A DNA stretch of 64,000 nt, from the NCBI GenBank assembly GCA_964606895.1, contig CAZSHX010000004.1, positions 1 to 64,000 on the forward strand, in the 5' to 3' direction. Origin of the DNA: CAZSHX01 sp964606895 (lineage in GTDB: Bacteria > Bacteroidota > Ignavibacteria > Kapaibacteriales > UBA2268). Shown piece after piece: positions 17,378 through 25,968 of the stretch; the first letter of the stretch is position 1, and the number at the start of each line of letters is the position of its first letter. Below the pieces are notes generated by a model. The model saw nothing but the letters and a program-made list of their open reading frames with translations, did no database searches and was not told where the DNA came from. The position numbers and the translations under genes were made by a program.

Positions 17378-18805
17378 TCAATTCATTATCTTCAAAAATT
17401 TCCCAACTTTTTCCCCAACTCTCACAAAATAAACTCCACTCGGCAAACCCGAAACATCTATTCTTATGACCTCTCCTTCGGGGAGGATTGGTGTGGGGTT
17501 CTTAACGATTTCACCAAAAACATTGAAGATTCGGATGTTGGGCACAGTGCCCTGTGCCCCTACGGAAATTTCTATGAAATCGGTGGCAGGGTTGGGAGAG
17601 ATTGAAATATACGTTTTATCTCTGTATTTTCCATCTTCTACAGAAAATATTTCGTCAATTTTAAATAATCTAATATGCCCTGAATCGCTTCCTGCGGCTA
17701 AATATTTCGAATCTGATGATAAATCTATTATCCATGTTCCATTATCATCTGTAAAATCAATAGAATCTAATATTCCTTCCCGATTTACATTCCATCTTCG
17801 TATTGAATATTTTGTAGATATTATTTGAGCATTTTCTACTTCAACCCTTGAACTGGTATAAAAATCTTTGGAATTATTTAAAAAAACTATAGAAGCAGGA
17901 AAGAGATATTCCGAAGGATTACCATTGTTAAAACTTTTGAAATAAGTAAAATTATTAAAATCAAAAATAGCAATATTGTTTTGGTCAGTCGAAACTGCCA
18001 GAAAATTATCATCACTTGAACAATCTCCCGAACAATACGGTTTACCTATTTTAGTATCAAAATTTAATTCAATTTTTGAATATGAACTTAGATTGAAAAC
18101 TTCACATCCATAGTAATAATAAAATTTATAGGGCATAATAATATCTTCTCTGTAACCTATTAATACAGGATCCTTTCTAAAATTCGATATGATTATGTTC
18201 TTTGCAATGTAAGTATCGTTACTGAACAACCATTTGCCGGAGGGGATATCGAAAACTTCAAAAAAGCCCGAAAAATAAGCATTAGCCATATTATCACTAC
18301 TGATATTCAAGGTACTGCTTATGATTTGATTTTTATCCTCAATAAACCTAACTTTTTGAATATATAATCTATAACCGGTAATACCTTCCTTAATATTGTT
18401 AATGCCTGCTTTAAAGGTGGCAACAACACTGTCAGCCATGAAATCATAAATCACGGCAATTGGATTGTTGGTAGGGTTCCAAGGGTTCATATAGTCAACA
18501 TACTGATTTACCGCTAAAGCTATGTATCGCTCATTTTTGTGAACACAAACATCAGAAATAAAAGGATAATCAAGATATGATTCCTTCATTAGAAATCCAC
18601 TTTTGGTGTTCCATATACGAAAATATTTATCATCTGAATATGTAAAGATTTTTGACCCATCTTCAGAAAATTTAATCAATGATATTTGTCCAATTTTCTG
18701 AATTTCCTGCTTGAATAAAGAAGAATCAGCCCATTGGGCATGAAGATAACCATTCGATGAAAACAGACCGAATGCTAAAAATAAAAGAAAGCAAAACTTT
18801 TTCAT
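17378..18805 (-). CDS. WD40-like propeller protein with T9SS sorting domain
   Basis: The start at 18805 gives MKKFCFLLFLAFGLF, a compact signal peptide; an ATG at 18829 would add eight residues and weaken it. The 475-residue protein has WD-like blades (FSEDGSKIFTYSDDKYFRIWNT, DLSSDSKYLAAGSDSGHIRLF). The last ~80 residues are a T9SS type A domain (ISISPNPATDF, IRIFNVFGEIV, LPSGVYFVRVG). Inside that domain the coding DNA includes two modules that look like genome repeats (17470-17501 and 17540-17563), translated as NPTPILPEGE and VGAQGTVP. Expected to be surface-exposed after type IX export; ligand unknown. Confidence 0.82.
   Translation of the reverse strand: MKKFCFLLFLAFGLFSSNGYLHAQWADSSLFKQEIQKIGQISLIKFSEDGSKIFTYSDDKYFRIWNTKSGFLMKESYLDYPFISDVCVHKNERYIALAVNQYVDYMNPWNPTNNPIAVIYDFMADSVVATFKAGINNIKEGITGYRLYIQKVRFIEDKNQIISSTLNISSDNMANAYFSGFFEVFDIPSGKWLFSNDTYIAKNIIISNFRKDPVLIGYREDIIMPYKFYYYYGCEVFNLSSYSKIELNFDTKIGKPYCSGDCSSDDNFLAVSTDQNNIAIFDFNNFTYFKSFNNGNPSEYLFPASIVFLNNSKDFYTSSRVEVENAQIISTKYSIRRWNVNREGILDSIDFTDDNGTWIIDLSSDSKYLAAGSDSGHIRLFKIDEIFSVEDGKYRDKTYISISPNPATDFIEISVGAQGTVPNIRIFNVFGEIVKNPTPILPEGEVIRIDVSGLPSGVYFVRVGEKVGKFLKIMN
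17470..17501. repeat. CCTCACCCC/CCGAAGGAGAGG-type repeat inside a coding region
   Basis: On the minus strand this reads GAACCCCACACCAATCCTCC then CCGAAGGAGAGG. It resembles the intergenic module at about 3247-3277 (CCTCACCCCAACC, CCGAAGGAGAGG). Here it is read in frame as part of the T9SS domain of the surrounding gene. Confidence 0.6.
17540..17563. repeat. GGGCACAG-CTGTGCCC palindrome inside a coding region
   Basis: Perfect 8-bp arms (GGGCACAG at 17540-17547, CTGTGCCC at 17552-17559) flank TGCC and continue into CTAC. GTAGGGGCAC-type palindromes are commonly dispersed in bacterial genomes. Here the element encodes VGAQGTVP in the T9SS domain. Confidence 0.6.
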
Positions 18806-18897
18806 ACACTTTCCAAATAACTTTTTCAAAAATTGTCACATTTATATATACATGACACATGAAACACAAAAACGTCTCACACAAATTGAAAATAATT

Positions 18898-20448
18898 TCA
18901 AATTTTTACAAATTTCATTGCTTTGTTTCCTACCCTCACAAAATAAACTCCGGGCGGCAAGCCCGAAACGCTAATCTCAGTCCTGTTCCCCGTAAGATTG
19001 TTTTTCAAAACGGAATTTCCGAATATATTGAATATTGTCAGTTCGTTTTGCAGGAAAGAATTGTTATTTCCGGAAATAATTATTTTTTCGGAAGTTCTAT
19101 CGTAGAACAAATTGTAAAAATCATCTATAGATGAATCGTTAACCGATACTTCAATTTCGCTGAGGGAATAATAATACGAAAGTGTCTCTCCGTCTTTCAG
19201 AAATTCATCGGGACTCATCACCACCATAATTACCTGATTGAATTTCCATTTATCCTTTTTCAGGATTTTGAACTGAGCATCATAATCTTCGGGCATCATT
19301 TTTTCTATTGCCAATACTTTTCCGGTAACTGTATCCATCAAAAGGAAATTAACTTCGGTGTAATGAGTTGATTCCTTTATGAAATCAATCTTGACCTGGT
19401 TTGGATTGTTGGTCTTTATCTTTATATAATGAGCTGAATAAGCGGGAAGATAGCCCGTGTTCGAACCCTTGACGGTTTCGTGGGTAAATTTGTGGAATCG
19501 CTTGGGGAAATTGTAATGTTCGTAGAAGTACTTTCCGCCACCAATAGTGTTATCGTCAATATAATTTGCCAGAACCCAATTTTGGAAAACCTCGTCGAAA
19601 GCTTCGGCATACCCCTGCTGATTTAGTGTTGAGTTCATTCCTTCAATGCCGTTAAGCTGGTTATAGCCCAAAGCTCTGATGAAATTTATACCGCCGAAAT
19701 GCTCGTAGAGATATAGCATCCAAAGCCTTGAGCTACTGTAATTTGTAAAATAAATCAGAGAAGTTGAGGCTGTATCGGCAAAAAATGGATATTTGTACAA
19801 AACATCCTTTTTTGTTATATCTTCGGTCAGCAAAATTTCAGCAAAAGTAGAAAACCCTTCGTCCACCCAGGTATCTTCCCAATAGTAAGTTGGTTTTTCG
19901 GGTGGTTCGGGCGAATGGTCCATTCCCCAGTGGAGCATGTGCCCGAATTCATGAGCCATCATATACTCGAATCCGGGAGCAACAAATTTTGAAGAAATGT
20001 AAATTATCTCCCTTTCCGAACTGCGAATACCCCAAAGGCGGTTTACCATAGTGTCGGGCATCTGGTGAGTCGGGTCAAAATATCCGCCCCACCATTCATC
20101 TTTAATCGAAAGCAGAAAAACTCTCGGGTCGTGGTCTAAAGCATCGGGAACAGGTCCGTAGCTTTCTGTCAGTTTGTAATATGAAGTGTCGAAAAGTGCA
20201 ACCCATGAATCAATGGCACTTTGCAAAGGCTTTTTAACTGCCGCAGTATCCTGAAAAAAATAGCAATTTTTGCCGACCTTTTGGCAAACGGCGGTTATCT
20301 CGTATTGCTTTGGAAGTGTTCCTTTAATCCAATCAATGTAAGAAACAGACCAAAATTTCAGTGTGTCGCCTTCTTTGTAAGCCGCATTCAGCGAAAGATT
20401 CAGAAAGAAAACACAAATTGCGGCAATAATAAATATTCTTTTGAGCAT
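18898..20448 (-). CDS. Secreted zinc metalloprotease (HExxH) with T9SS sorting domain
   Basis: The 516-residue protein has a signal peptide (about 1-22). The zinc motif HEFGH is at residues 166-170, followed by DEGFSTFAE (Glu197 in DEGF), a spacing seen in gluzincin-type peptidases such as the M30/hyicolysin-like and M6-like groups; which family it belongs to cannot be settled by eye. Its C-terminal ~70 residues form a T9SS sorting domain (TIFNIFGNSV, LPPGVYFVRVG), so the enzyme should be displayed on or released from the cell surface, probably for protein degradation. The DNA of the last ~80 bases closely resembles the end of the neighbouring T9SS gene. Confidence 0.85.
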   Translation of the reverse strand: MLKRIFIIAAICVFFLNLSLNAAYKEGDTLKFWSVSYIDWIKGTLPKQYEITAVCQKVGKNCYFFQDTAAVKKPLQSAIDSWVALFDTSYYKLTESYGPVPDALDHDPRVFLLSIKDEWWGGYFDPTHQMPDTMVNRLWGIRSSEREIIYISSKFVAPGFEYMMAHEFGHMLHWGMDHSPEPPEKPTYYWEDTWVDEGFSTFAEILLTEDITKKDVLYKYPFFADTASTSLIYFTNYSSSRLWMLYLYEHFGGINFIRALGYNQLNGIEGMNSTLNQQGYAEAFDEVFQNWVLANYIDDNTIGGGKYFYEHYNFPKRFHKFTHETVKGSNTGYLPAYSAHYIKIKTNNPNQVKIDFIKESTHYTEVNFLLMDTVTGKVLAIEKMMPEDYDAQFKILKKDKWKFNQVIMVVMSPDEFLKDGETLSYYYSLSEIEVSVNDSSIDDFYNLFYDRTSEKIIISGNNNSFLQNELTIFNIFGNSVLKNNLTGNRTEISVSGLPPGVYFVRVGNKAMKFVKI

Positions 20449-20461
20449 AGGTTCATCTTTT

Positions 20462-21334
20462 TTAAATATATTCAGTTAGTATTTTCAGGCAATAATCTTT
20501 GTAATCGCAGTTTGGCAAAGCATTCACAACCGACACATAATCATCGGCGGAAATGAAATTCTGCATCAAAGCAATTTCCTCGAGGCATGCAATTTTTGTC
20601 CCTTGACGCAATTCAATCGCCCTTATGAAATTGCTTGCATCAATCAGAGCTTCGGGTGTTCCCGTATCGAGCCATGCAATTCCCCTGCCAATGACTTCAA
20701 CACGAAGTTTATGAATTTCGAGGTATGCTTTGTGTATGTCGGTAATTTCGAGTTCGCCGCGGGCACTTGGCTGAAGATTTTTAGATATTTCGGAAACCTT
20801 ATTATCAAAAATATACAAGCCGGGGATTGCGAAATTGGATTTCGGTGCTTTTGGTTTCTCTTCGATACTGAGTACATTGTTGTTACTATCGAATTCGACC
20901 ACACCGTAGCTTGAAGGATTGTCCACACGGTAAGCAAAAATTGTCCCGCCTTGGTTGTTTTCAAGCCCCTGACGGAAAAAATTAAGTTTGCCGTAAAACA
21001 GATTATCGCCCAAAATCAAACAGGCATTGTCGTTGCCCAAAAATTTCTCGCCCAATATGAACGCCTCAGGCAAACCGCGAGGAGCATCCTGGACAATATA
21101 TTCAAAATTCATTCCGATTCTTGAACCGTCGCCAAGCAAACGGGCAAAATTCGGAGTATCTTCGGGAGTGGAGATAATCAGCACATCGCGGATACCGCCA
21201 AGCATTAGAATCGCTAAAGGATAGTAAATCATGGGTTTATCGTAAATCGGCTGAAGCTGTTTGCTCACGGCGTATGTCATGGGATAAAGGCGGGTGCCTT
21301 TTCCTCCTGCAAGTATAATGCCTTTAGTTTTCAT
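20462..21334 (-). CDS. rfbA: Glucose-1-phosphate thymidylyltransferase
   Basis: The 290-residue protein begins with KGIILAGGKGTRLYPMT, the nucleotidyltransferase signature, followed by SKQLQPIYDKPMIYYPL and the metal-binding LILGDNLFYG, all typical of RfbA/RmlA. It makes dTDP-glucose from dTTP and glucose-1-phosphate, the first step to dTDP-rhamnose. rfbD lies far away at 59.4-60.3 kb, and rfbB and rfbC are not in the window. It lies 13 bp upstream of the metalloprotease gene on the same strand, so the two may be co-transcribed. Confidence 0.95.
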   Translation of the reverse strand: MKTKGIILAGGKGTRLYPMTYAVSKQLQPIYDKPMIYYPLAILMLGGIRDVLIISTPEDTPNFARLLGDGSRIGMNFEYIVQDAPRGLPEAFILGEKFLGNDNACLILGDNLFYGKLNFFRQGLENNQGGTIFAYRVDNPSSYGVVEFDSNNNVLSIEEKPKAPKSNFAIPGLYIFDNKVSEISKNLQPSARGELEITDIHKAYLEIHKLRVEVIGRGIAWLDTGTPEALIDASNFIRAIELRQGTKIACLEEIALMQNFISADDYVSVVNALPNCDYKDYCLKILTEYI

Positions 21335-21572
21335 AATTTTCCGGTATATTATTTTTTGTTAAAAAATTCGATTATAAAATAATTAATTTAACTTTTACTT
21401 TGTTCTTATCCAAGATTTATTTTTGGGAGTATATTTTTTAAAAAAAATAAGTAAAGAATGGATTGAAATAATTTGTAATTTAGTTATAGCAATAAATAAA
21501 ATTAGGATTAACTAATTTATTTTGTTATTTTTGATTTATAATTGTTCTTTATTAAATAAATAGGAGAATATC

Positions 21573-21869
21573 ATGAGAACTATGCTCAAATTAACAATGG
21601 ATGTAGAAGCCGGAAACAAAGCGTTTCAGACAGGTGAACTCCCCAAAATAATTGGTGCATTGACTGAAAAGATAAAACCCGAAGCGGTCTATTTCACTTC
21701 TTATGGTGGAGCCCGAACTGGCTTTTTCTTCTTCGATATGACCGACAGTTCGAATATGCCTTCTTATTTCGAACCGCGTTTTGAGAAATTGAAAGCGAAA
21801 ATCGAAATCATGCCATGTATGAACCAATCCGACCTTGAAAAAGGTTTTCAGAAAGCAATGGGAAACTAA
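21573..21869 (+). CDS. Small conserved hypothetical protein
   Basis: This 98-residue protein has the pattern of a small ferredoxin-like/dimeric alpha-beta barrel fold (MLKLTMDVEAGNKAF, VYFTSYGGARTGFFFFDM, FEPRFEKLKAKIEIMPCM). It has no signal peptide and is presumably cytoplasmic. A good Shine-Dalgarno (AGGAG, about 21562-21566) precedes the ATG, which is uncommon in this window. A hairpin terminator follows at 21890-21923, so it looks monocistronic. Function unknown. Confidence 0.75.
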   Translation: MRTMLKLTMDVEAGNKAFQTGELPKIIGALTEKIKPEAVYFTSYGGARTGFFFFDMTDSSNMPSYFEPRFEKLKAKIEIMPCMNQSDLEKGFQKAMGN

Positions 21870-21889
21870 GGTTTCTTTGATATATATTT

Positions 21890-21923
21890 CAGGCATCCGG
21901 TATTCTAATATATCGGGTGCCTG
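21890..21923 (+). terminator. Intrinsic terminator
   Basis: CAGGCATCC pairs with GGGTGCCTG (one wobble pair) around a ~16-base loop and is followed by ATTCATTT. It ends the transcript of the 98-residue protein. Confidence 0.7.
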
Positions 21924-22116
21924 ATTCATTTATGGAAGTGTTTTAATGTAAAGTTGTTTAGGCGTTTAGATGCTTAGGTGTAGAGGAGAAGAAGATATAG
22001 AATAAATCCTTCAATCTCCCGATACTGCGTGAAAACTCGTTATATCATTGTTAATTGACAATAGAAAAAGAATATTCCCTTTCTTCAACTCCGAACCTTA
22101 ATAACAATCGCCTTAA

Positions 22117-23100
22117 TTAAATTTTCTCGGCTACTCGCATTTTAGCACTGCGGGCTCTGGGGTTCATTTTTATTTCGTCGTCAGATGGAATTAAGGGTTT
22201 AGGCGTTATGATTTTTAATTCTGGCATTGTATTTGGTAGAACAATGTTGTCGTAAGGCGATGTTCTTTGAACTTTTGATTTCTCGCGGAATTTGGTTTTC
22301 ACAATTCTGTCTTCAAGCGAATGGTAGGATATAACAACAATCCTGCCTCCGGGAGCAAGAACTGACGGAAAATTGTCAAGTGTTTCCCCCAACACCTGCA
22401 TTTCGTCATTGACTGCAATCCTGATAGCTTGAAATACTCTGGAAAGAGAACTGATAAGAAGATGCTGAGGAACACATTGTTCAACTATATCGCGAAGCTG
22501 GATGGTGAATTTGATAGGTGAGAGGCGACGGACGTTGATAATCCGTCGCGCAATCATCTTTGCGAAAGGTTCTTCGCCAAACTGGCGGAGAATACCTTCA
22601 ATTTCTTCCTCTGAAGCTGATTCGAGGATTTCTTCTGCCGACTTGCCGTGAGACGCAAATCTAAGGTCTATTGGTGCATTATCACGGTAGCTGAATCCGC
22701 GGCGACTCTCGTCAAGTTGCCGCGACGATACTCCAAGGTCAAGCAAAATGCCCCGTGGTTCCCCCCACGTTTTTGCTATGCTGCATGCCGTACTAAAACT
22801 CTCGTTAATAAGAATAAGCCTGCTGTTGTCGTCTTTGTCAAGTTCATCTTTAAATTTGATTCGGCAATGATTAATTGCCTCTTCATCTTTGTCGAAGCCA
22901 AGCAGTTTCCCCCTTCCGCTTAACTTCTTCAGAACTTCTTCAGCATGCCCTCCACCGCCGAGCGTTCCATCAACATATATTCCATCGTTGTCTGTCACCA
23001 GAAATTCGCAAGCTTCCCTGAGCAACACCGGAAGGTGGTAGTCATAATCCACTTGCTGACTTCTATCTATTTTTTTTTTGTACTGCCTTTTTTTGCTCAT
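22117..23100 (-). CDS. rsmH: 16S rRNA m4C1402 methyltransferase RsmH (MraW)
   Basis: The 327-residue protein has the typical opening YHLPVLLREACEFL, the SAM motif VDGTLGGGGHAEEVL (about residue 43), LDLGVSSRQLDE, and GRIVVISYHSLEDRIVK near the C-terminus. It methylates N4 of C1402 in 16S rRNA. It lies 29 bp downstream of mraZ, as in most dcw clusters. Unusually, no ftsL, ftsI or mur gene follows; the next gene downstream is an unrelated one on the other strand. Confidence 0.95.
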   Translation of the reverse strand: MSKKRQYKKKIDRSQQVDYDYHLPVLLREACEFLVTDNDGIYVDGTLGGGGHAEEVLKKLSGRGKLLGFDKDEEAINHCRIKFKDELDKDDNSRLILINESFSTACSIAKTWGEPRGILLDLGVSSRQLDESRRGFSYRDNAPIDLRFASHGKSAEEILESASEEEIEGILRQFGEEPFAKMIARRIINVRRLSPIKFTIQLRDIVEQCVPQHLLISSLSRVFQAIRIAVNDEMQVLGETLDNFPSVLAPGGRIVVISYHSLEDRIVKTKFREKSKVQRTSPYDNIVLPNTMPELKIITPKPLIPSDDEIKMNPRARSAKMRVAEKI

Positions 23101-23129
23101 TTTGGTTTAAATCAGATTACAAGAAAATT

Positions 23130-23585
23130 TCAAACAGTTTCCTTCCGGCTCATAACCTTAGCGGCTATGACTTCGTAAGGTTCGGATTTCGACTTCATAA
23201 ATTTATCGAATTCTTCAGGATTCCAAAACTCAATGTGGTCCATTTTTCCAAGAATCAGAACTTTTCCTTCAATTCCTGCAAAATCGAGCAGTTTTTTGGG
23301 AAGTACAACTCTTTGCTGGGCATCAATTGATGTGTCAACACACCACATCAGCATCATGGAAATCACATAATCATTCTCTTCGTCAAACTGATTTTTCTCG
23401 TAAAGTGACTTTTGGATTTTTTCCCATTCGTCAAGCGGGTAAGCCGAAATACATTTTCTAAAGCCACGCGTAAGAGTAAAAGACTCATGAGCCTCTGGAG
23501 ACAAAGCTTTTCTCATCTTTGCCGGTATGTTCACCCGACCTTTTGCATCAATCGAGTACTGCTCATGTCCTTGAAAAAATGTCAT
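23130..23585 (-). CDS. mraZ: Transcriptional regulator MraZ
   Basis: The 151-residue protein has two SpoVT/AbrB-like swapped-hairpin halves. The first includes YSIDAKGRVNIPAKMRKAL and the second VDTSIDAQQRVVLPKKLLDF. MraZ represses its own operon by binding TGGGN repeats in front of mraZ. Such repeats are present here at 23620-23634 and 23661-23675, right behind a good promoter. The protein opens the mraZ-rsmH unit. Confidence 0.95.
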   Translation of the reverse strand: MTFFQGHEQYSIDAKGRVNIPAKMRKALSPEAHESFTLTRGFRKCISAYPLDEWEKIQKSLYEKNQFDEENDYVISMMLMWCVDTSIDAQQRVVLPKKLLDFAGIEGKVLILGKMDHIEFWNPEEFDKFMKSKSEPYEVIAAKVMSRKETV

Positions 23586-23619
23586 TTCAACCTGTTTTTT
23601 AGTTTAAAATGGTCATTGA

Positions 23620-23675
23620 AACCACTTTAACCCACATAACTATATAACATTGGGAAAATCTCCCACTTTAACCCA
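23620..23675 (-). promoter_or_regulatory. MraZ operator: TGGGN boxes with 5-bp spacing
   Basis: On the minus strand 23675-23661 reads TGGGT-TAAAG-TGGGA, two boxes with exactly five bases between. At 23634-23620 a second set reads TGGGT-TAAAG-TGGTT, with the last box degenerate. The two sets lie 41 bp apart, about four helical turns. This is the spacing reported for MraZ binding in other bacteria. Confidence 0.75.
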
Positions 23676-23678
23676 CTA

Positions 23679-23710
23679 CAAAAATATGATTCTTTAAATT
23701 CAAAAGCAAA
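23679..23710 (-). promoter_or_regulatory. Bacteroidota-type promoter of mraZ
   Basis: On the minus strand TTTG (23710-23707), 20 bases, then TATTTTTG (23686-23679) matches the TTTG / TAnnTTTG consensus. The start point would fall at or next to the first MraZ box pair. Confidence 0.55.
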
Positions 23711-23762
23711 TAAAATTAAAAATAAAGTTTTCCACATCGGTTAATTTTTATTAATTGTTTTG

Positions 23763-23796
23763 TTTGGTTAAGATTAATTTTTTAGTATTATTTTTG
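23763..23796 (+). promoter_or_regulatory. Bacteroidota-type promoter of the KimA-like gene
   Basis: TTTG (23763-23766), 22 bases, then TATTTTTG (23789-23796) lies about 36 bases upstream of the ATG at 23833. It is back to back with the mraZ promoter. Confidence 0.45.
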
Positions 23797-23832
23797 TACC
23801 CGTCATTATTTACATTTTGAAATAACATTTGA

Positions 23833-25809
23833 ATGAGTATTTTTTCTTCTCTTAAAAGAATTTTCATCGGTCAAGGCAGGGACCCTCATGACTCAAAAGC
23901 ATTTCACAACTTAACATTGGTTGCTTTTTTTGCGTGGGTTGGTTTAGGTTCCGATGGTATGTCGTCCTCAAGTTATGGTCCATCGGAGGTCATGATGGCA
24001 TTGGGACAGCATTCCCATCTCGGCTTTATTATTGCGATTGCAACGGTTATTACAATTTTTATTATCAGTACCAGCTATACTCAGATTATCGAGCTATTTC
24101 CCTCGGGCGGCGGTGGCTACCTTGTAGCGAGCAAACTGCTTTCTCCGAACCTTGGTATGATTTCGGGTTCAGCACTCTTGATAGATTATGTATTGACAAT
24201 ATCGGTTTCGATAGCGAGTGGTACTGAGGCACTTTTCAGCTTTCTACCTCTTTCATACCAGCCGTACAGGATCGAATTTGCTTTGTTTATAGTTATTCTG
24301 CTGATTGTAATGAACCTTCGCGGAGTAAAAGAATCTGTTATGCCTCTGGTACCAATATTTTTGGTTTTTGTTCTGACGCACGTTTTTGTTATTTTATATG
24401 GGGTAATCACCCACTCATTTAATATGCCTGAAGTTGCCGCAAAAACATCATCTGATTTTCATGCGACGTACCAACAACTTGGTTTTTTCGGAATGTTGTT
24501 TGTGTTGGTTCATGCTTACAGTATGGGTGCAGGAACATATACCGGAATTGAGGCAGTAAGCAACGGATTGCCCATTCTGCGGGAGCCAAGAGTGCATACT
24601 GCACGAAAAACAATGCTTTACATGTCGTTTTCGCTATCGTTTATGGTTTTAGGTTTGCTGATTTGTTATCTTTTATATAATGCACAATTTGTTCCGGGAA
24701 AAACTTTAAATGCCTCCTTGTTTGTATTGATTACAGGGGGCTGGAATCCGGCGTTGGCAAATATTTTCGTGGTAATTACTCTGATTTCTGAAGCGGCAAT
24801 TCTTTATGTTGCGGCTCAAACGGGATTCATTGATGGTCCGAGAGTTTTGTCAAGTATGGCTTTGGACAGATGGATGCCTACTAAATTTGCTTCCCTGAGC
24901 GACAGACTTGTCACACAGAATGGAGTTATTCTGATGGGTGCCGCGGCATTTATTCTGATTCTTGCAACTCAGGGGAATGTCTCGTATATGATTGTTCTTT
25001 ATAGTATCAACGTGTTTTTGACTTTCTCACTTTCTCAAATCGGTATGGTTCGCCACTGGTGGCAGGAAAGGAATAATGACAAGAAATGGCTGAAGAAGAT
25101 TTTGATTAATGGGGTGGGAGGAACCCTGACGGTGTTGATTTTGATTTCTGTTATTCTCGTAAAGTTCAACGAAGGTGGATGGATAACCATATTTATTACC
25201 GGAAGTCTGGTTGCTATTGCTTTTGCAATTAAAAAGCATTATACTAAAACGGGACAAACTATAAAGGCTCTTGACGACCAGTTATTAATATTCGATACTC
25301 CGGGAATTCAACTTTTGCCAAAGAACAAACAGGAAAATATCGCTTATAACAAAAATTCAAAAACAGCTGTGCTTTTGGTTAATGGTTTTTCAGGAATTGG
25401 GATGCACTCACTTTTGAGCATATTCAGATTATTTGGCGAAACGTTCCAAAATTTTGTTTTTGTTGAAATTGGGATGATTGATGCAGGAGTTTTCAAAGGT
25501 GCCGCCGATATAGATAAACTTGAAGAACGAATCAAGGGAGATGTTGATTCTTATATCAAATTGATGAATAGTCTTGGTTATTATGCCGAAGGATTTACGG
25601 CAACCGGTCTGGACATTGTTCAGGAGACACTTAAACTCACACCTCAAATCACGGAACGATTTCCGCAATCAGTATTCTTTGGAGGACAGATAGTTTTCAA
25701 AAATGATACTTTCTTTACCAGACTTTTGCATAACTATACTGTTTTTGCTGTTCAAAAGGAATTATACCATCGAGGAAAGCAGTTTGTGATTTTGCCAATA
25801 AAGTTGTAA
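23833..25809 (+). CDS. APC-superfamily permease, KimA-like potassium transporter candidate
   Basis: The 658-residue protein has about twelve hydrophobic segments (residues ~25-465) and then a soluble C-terminal region (~470-658). The first helices carry GSDGMSSSSYGPSEVMMALG, resembling the KimA/YdaO group, followed by the glycine-rich FPSGGGGYLVAS. KimA proteins import potassium driven by protons, and amino-acid transport is the other possibility within the APC superfamily. It is divergently transcribed from mraZ and followed by a palindromic repeat. The substrate is an inference from family resemblance. Confidence 0.75.
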   Translation: MSIFSSLKRIFIGQGRDPHDSKAFHNLTLVAFFAWVGLGSDGMSSSSYGPSEVMMALGQHSHLGFIIAIATVITIFIISTSYTQIIELFPSGGGGYLVASKLLSPNLGMISGSALLIDYVLTISVSIASGTEALFSFLPLSYQPYRIEFALFIVILLIVMNLRGVKESVMPLVPIFLVFVLTHVFVILYGVITHSFNMPEVAAKTSSDFHATYQQLGFFGMLFVLVHAYSMGAGTYTGIEAVSNGLPILREPRVHTARKTMLYMSFSLSFMVLGLLICYLLYNAQFVPGKTLNASLFVLITGGWNPALANIFVVITLISEAAILYVAAQTGFIDGPRVLSSMALDRWMPTKFASLSDRLVTQNGVILMGAAAFILILATQGNVSYMIVLYSINVFLTFSLSQIGMVRHWWQERNNDKKWLKKILINGVGGTLTVLILISVILVKFNEGGWITIFITGSLVAIAFAIKKHYTKTGQTIKALDDQLLIFDTPGIQLLPKNKQENIAYNKNSKTAVLLVNGFSGIGMHSLLSIFRLFGETFQNFVFVEIGMIDAGVFKGAADIDKLEERIKGDVDSYIKLMNSLGYYAEGFTATGLDIVQETLKLTPQITERFPQSVFFGGQIVFKNDTFFTRLLHNYTVFAVQKELYHRGKQFVILPIKL

Positions 25810-25860
25810 TACTATGATTTAGTGATAAGTCGGGAAAGTACTTATAAAGAATAAAAATTT

Positions 25861-25942
25861 GTCATTCTGACACAGAACGAAGTGAAGTGGAAGAATCTGC
25901 ACTTGGTACCAAGTATAGATTCTTCGCTAAGTTCAGAATGAC
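25861..25942. repeat. Nested palindromic repeat (GTCATTCTGA ... TCAGAATGAC)
   Basis: Terminal 10-bp inverted repeats (25861-25870 and 25933-25942) enclose GAAGAATCT/AGATTCTTC arms (25890-25898 and 25917-25925). These in turn enclose the self-complementary ACTTGGTACCAAGT (25901-25914). Similar GTCATTCTGA-type MITE-like elements are common in FCB genomes. It lies between two convergent genes. Confidence 0.8.
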
Positions 25943-25968
25943 ATTGAAAGTATATTGATATCAGAATT

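Noticed and set aside
19455..19475. GTGTTCGAACCC resembling a tRNA T-loop
   Set aside because: It lies inside the metalloprotease coding frame, and no acceptor stem or anticodon arm is found around it.
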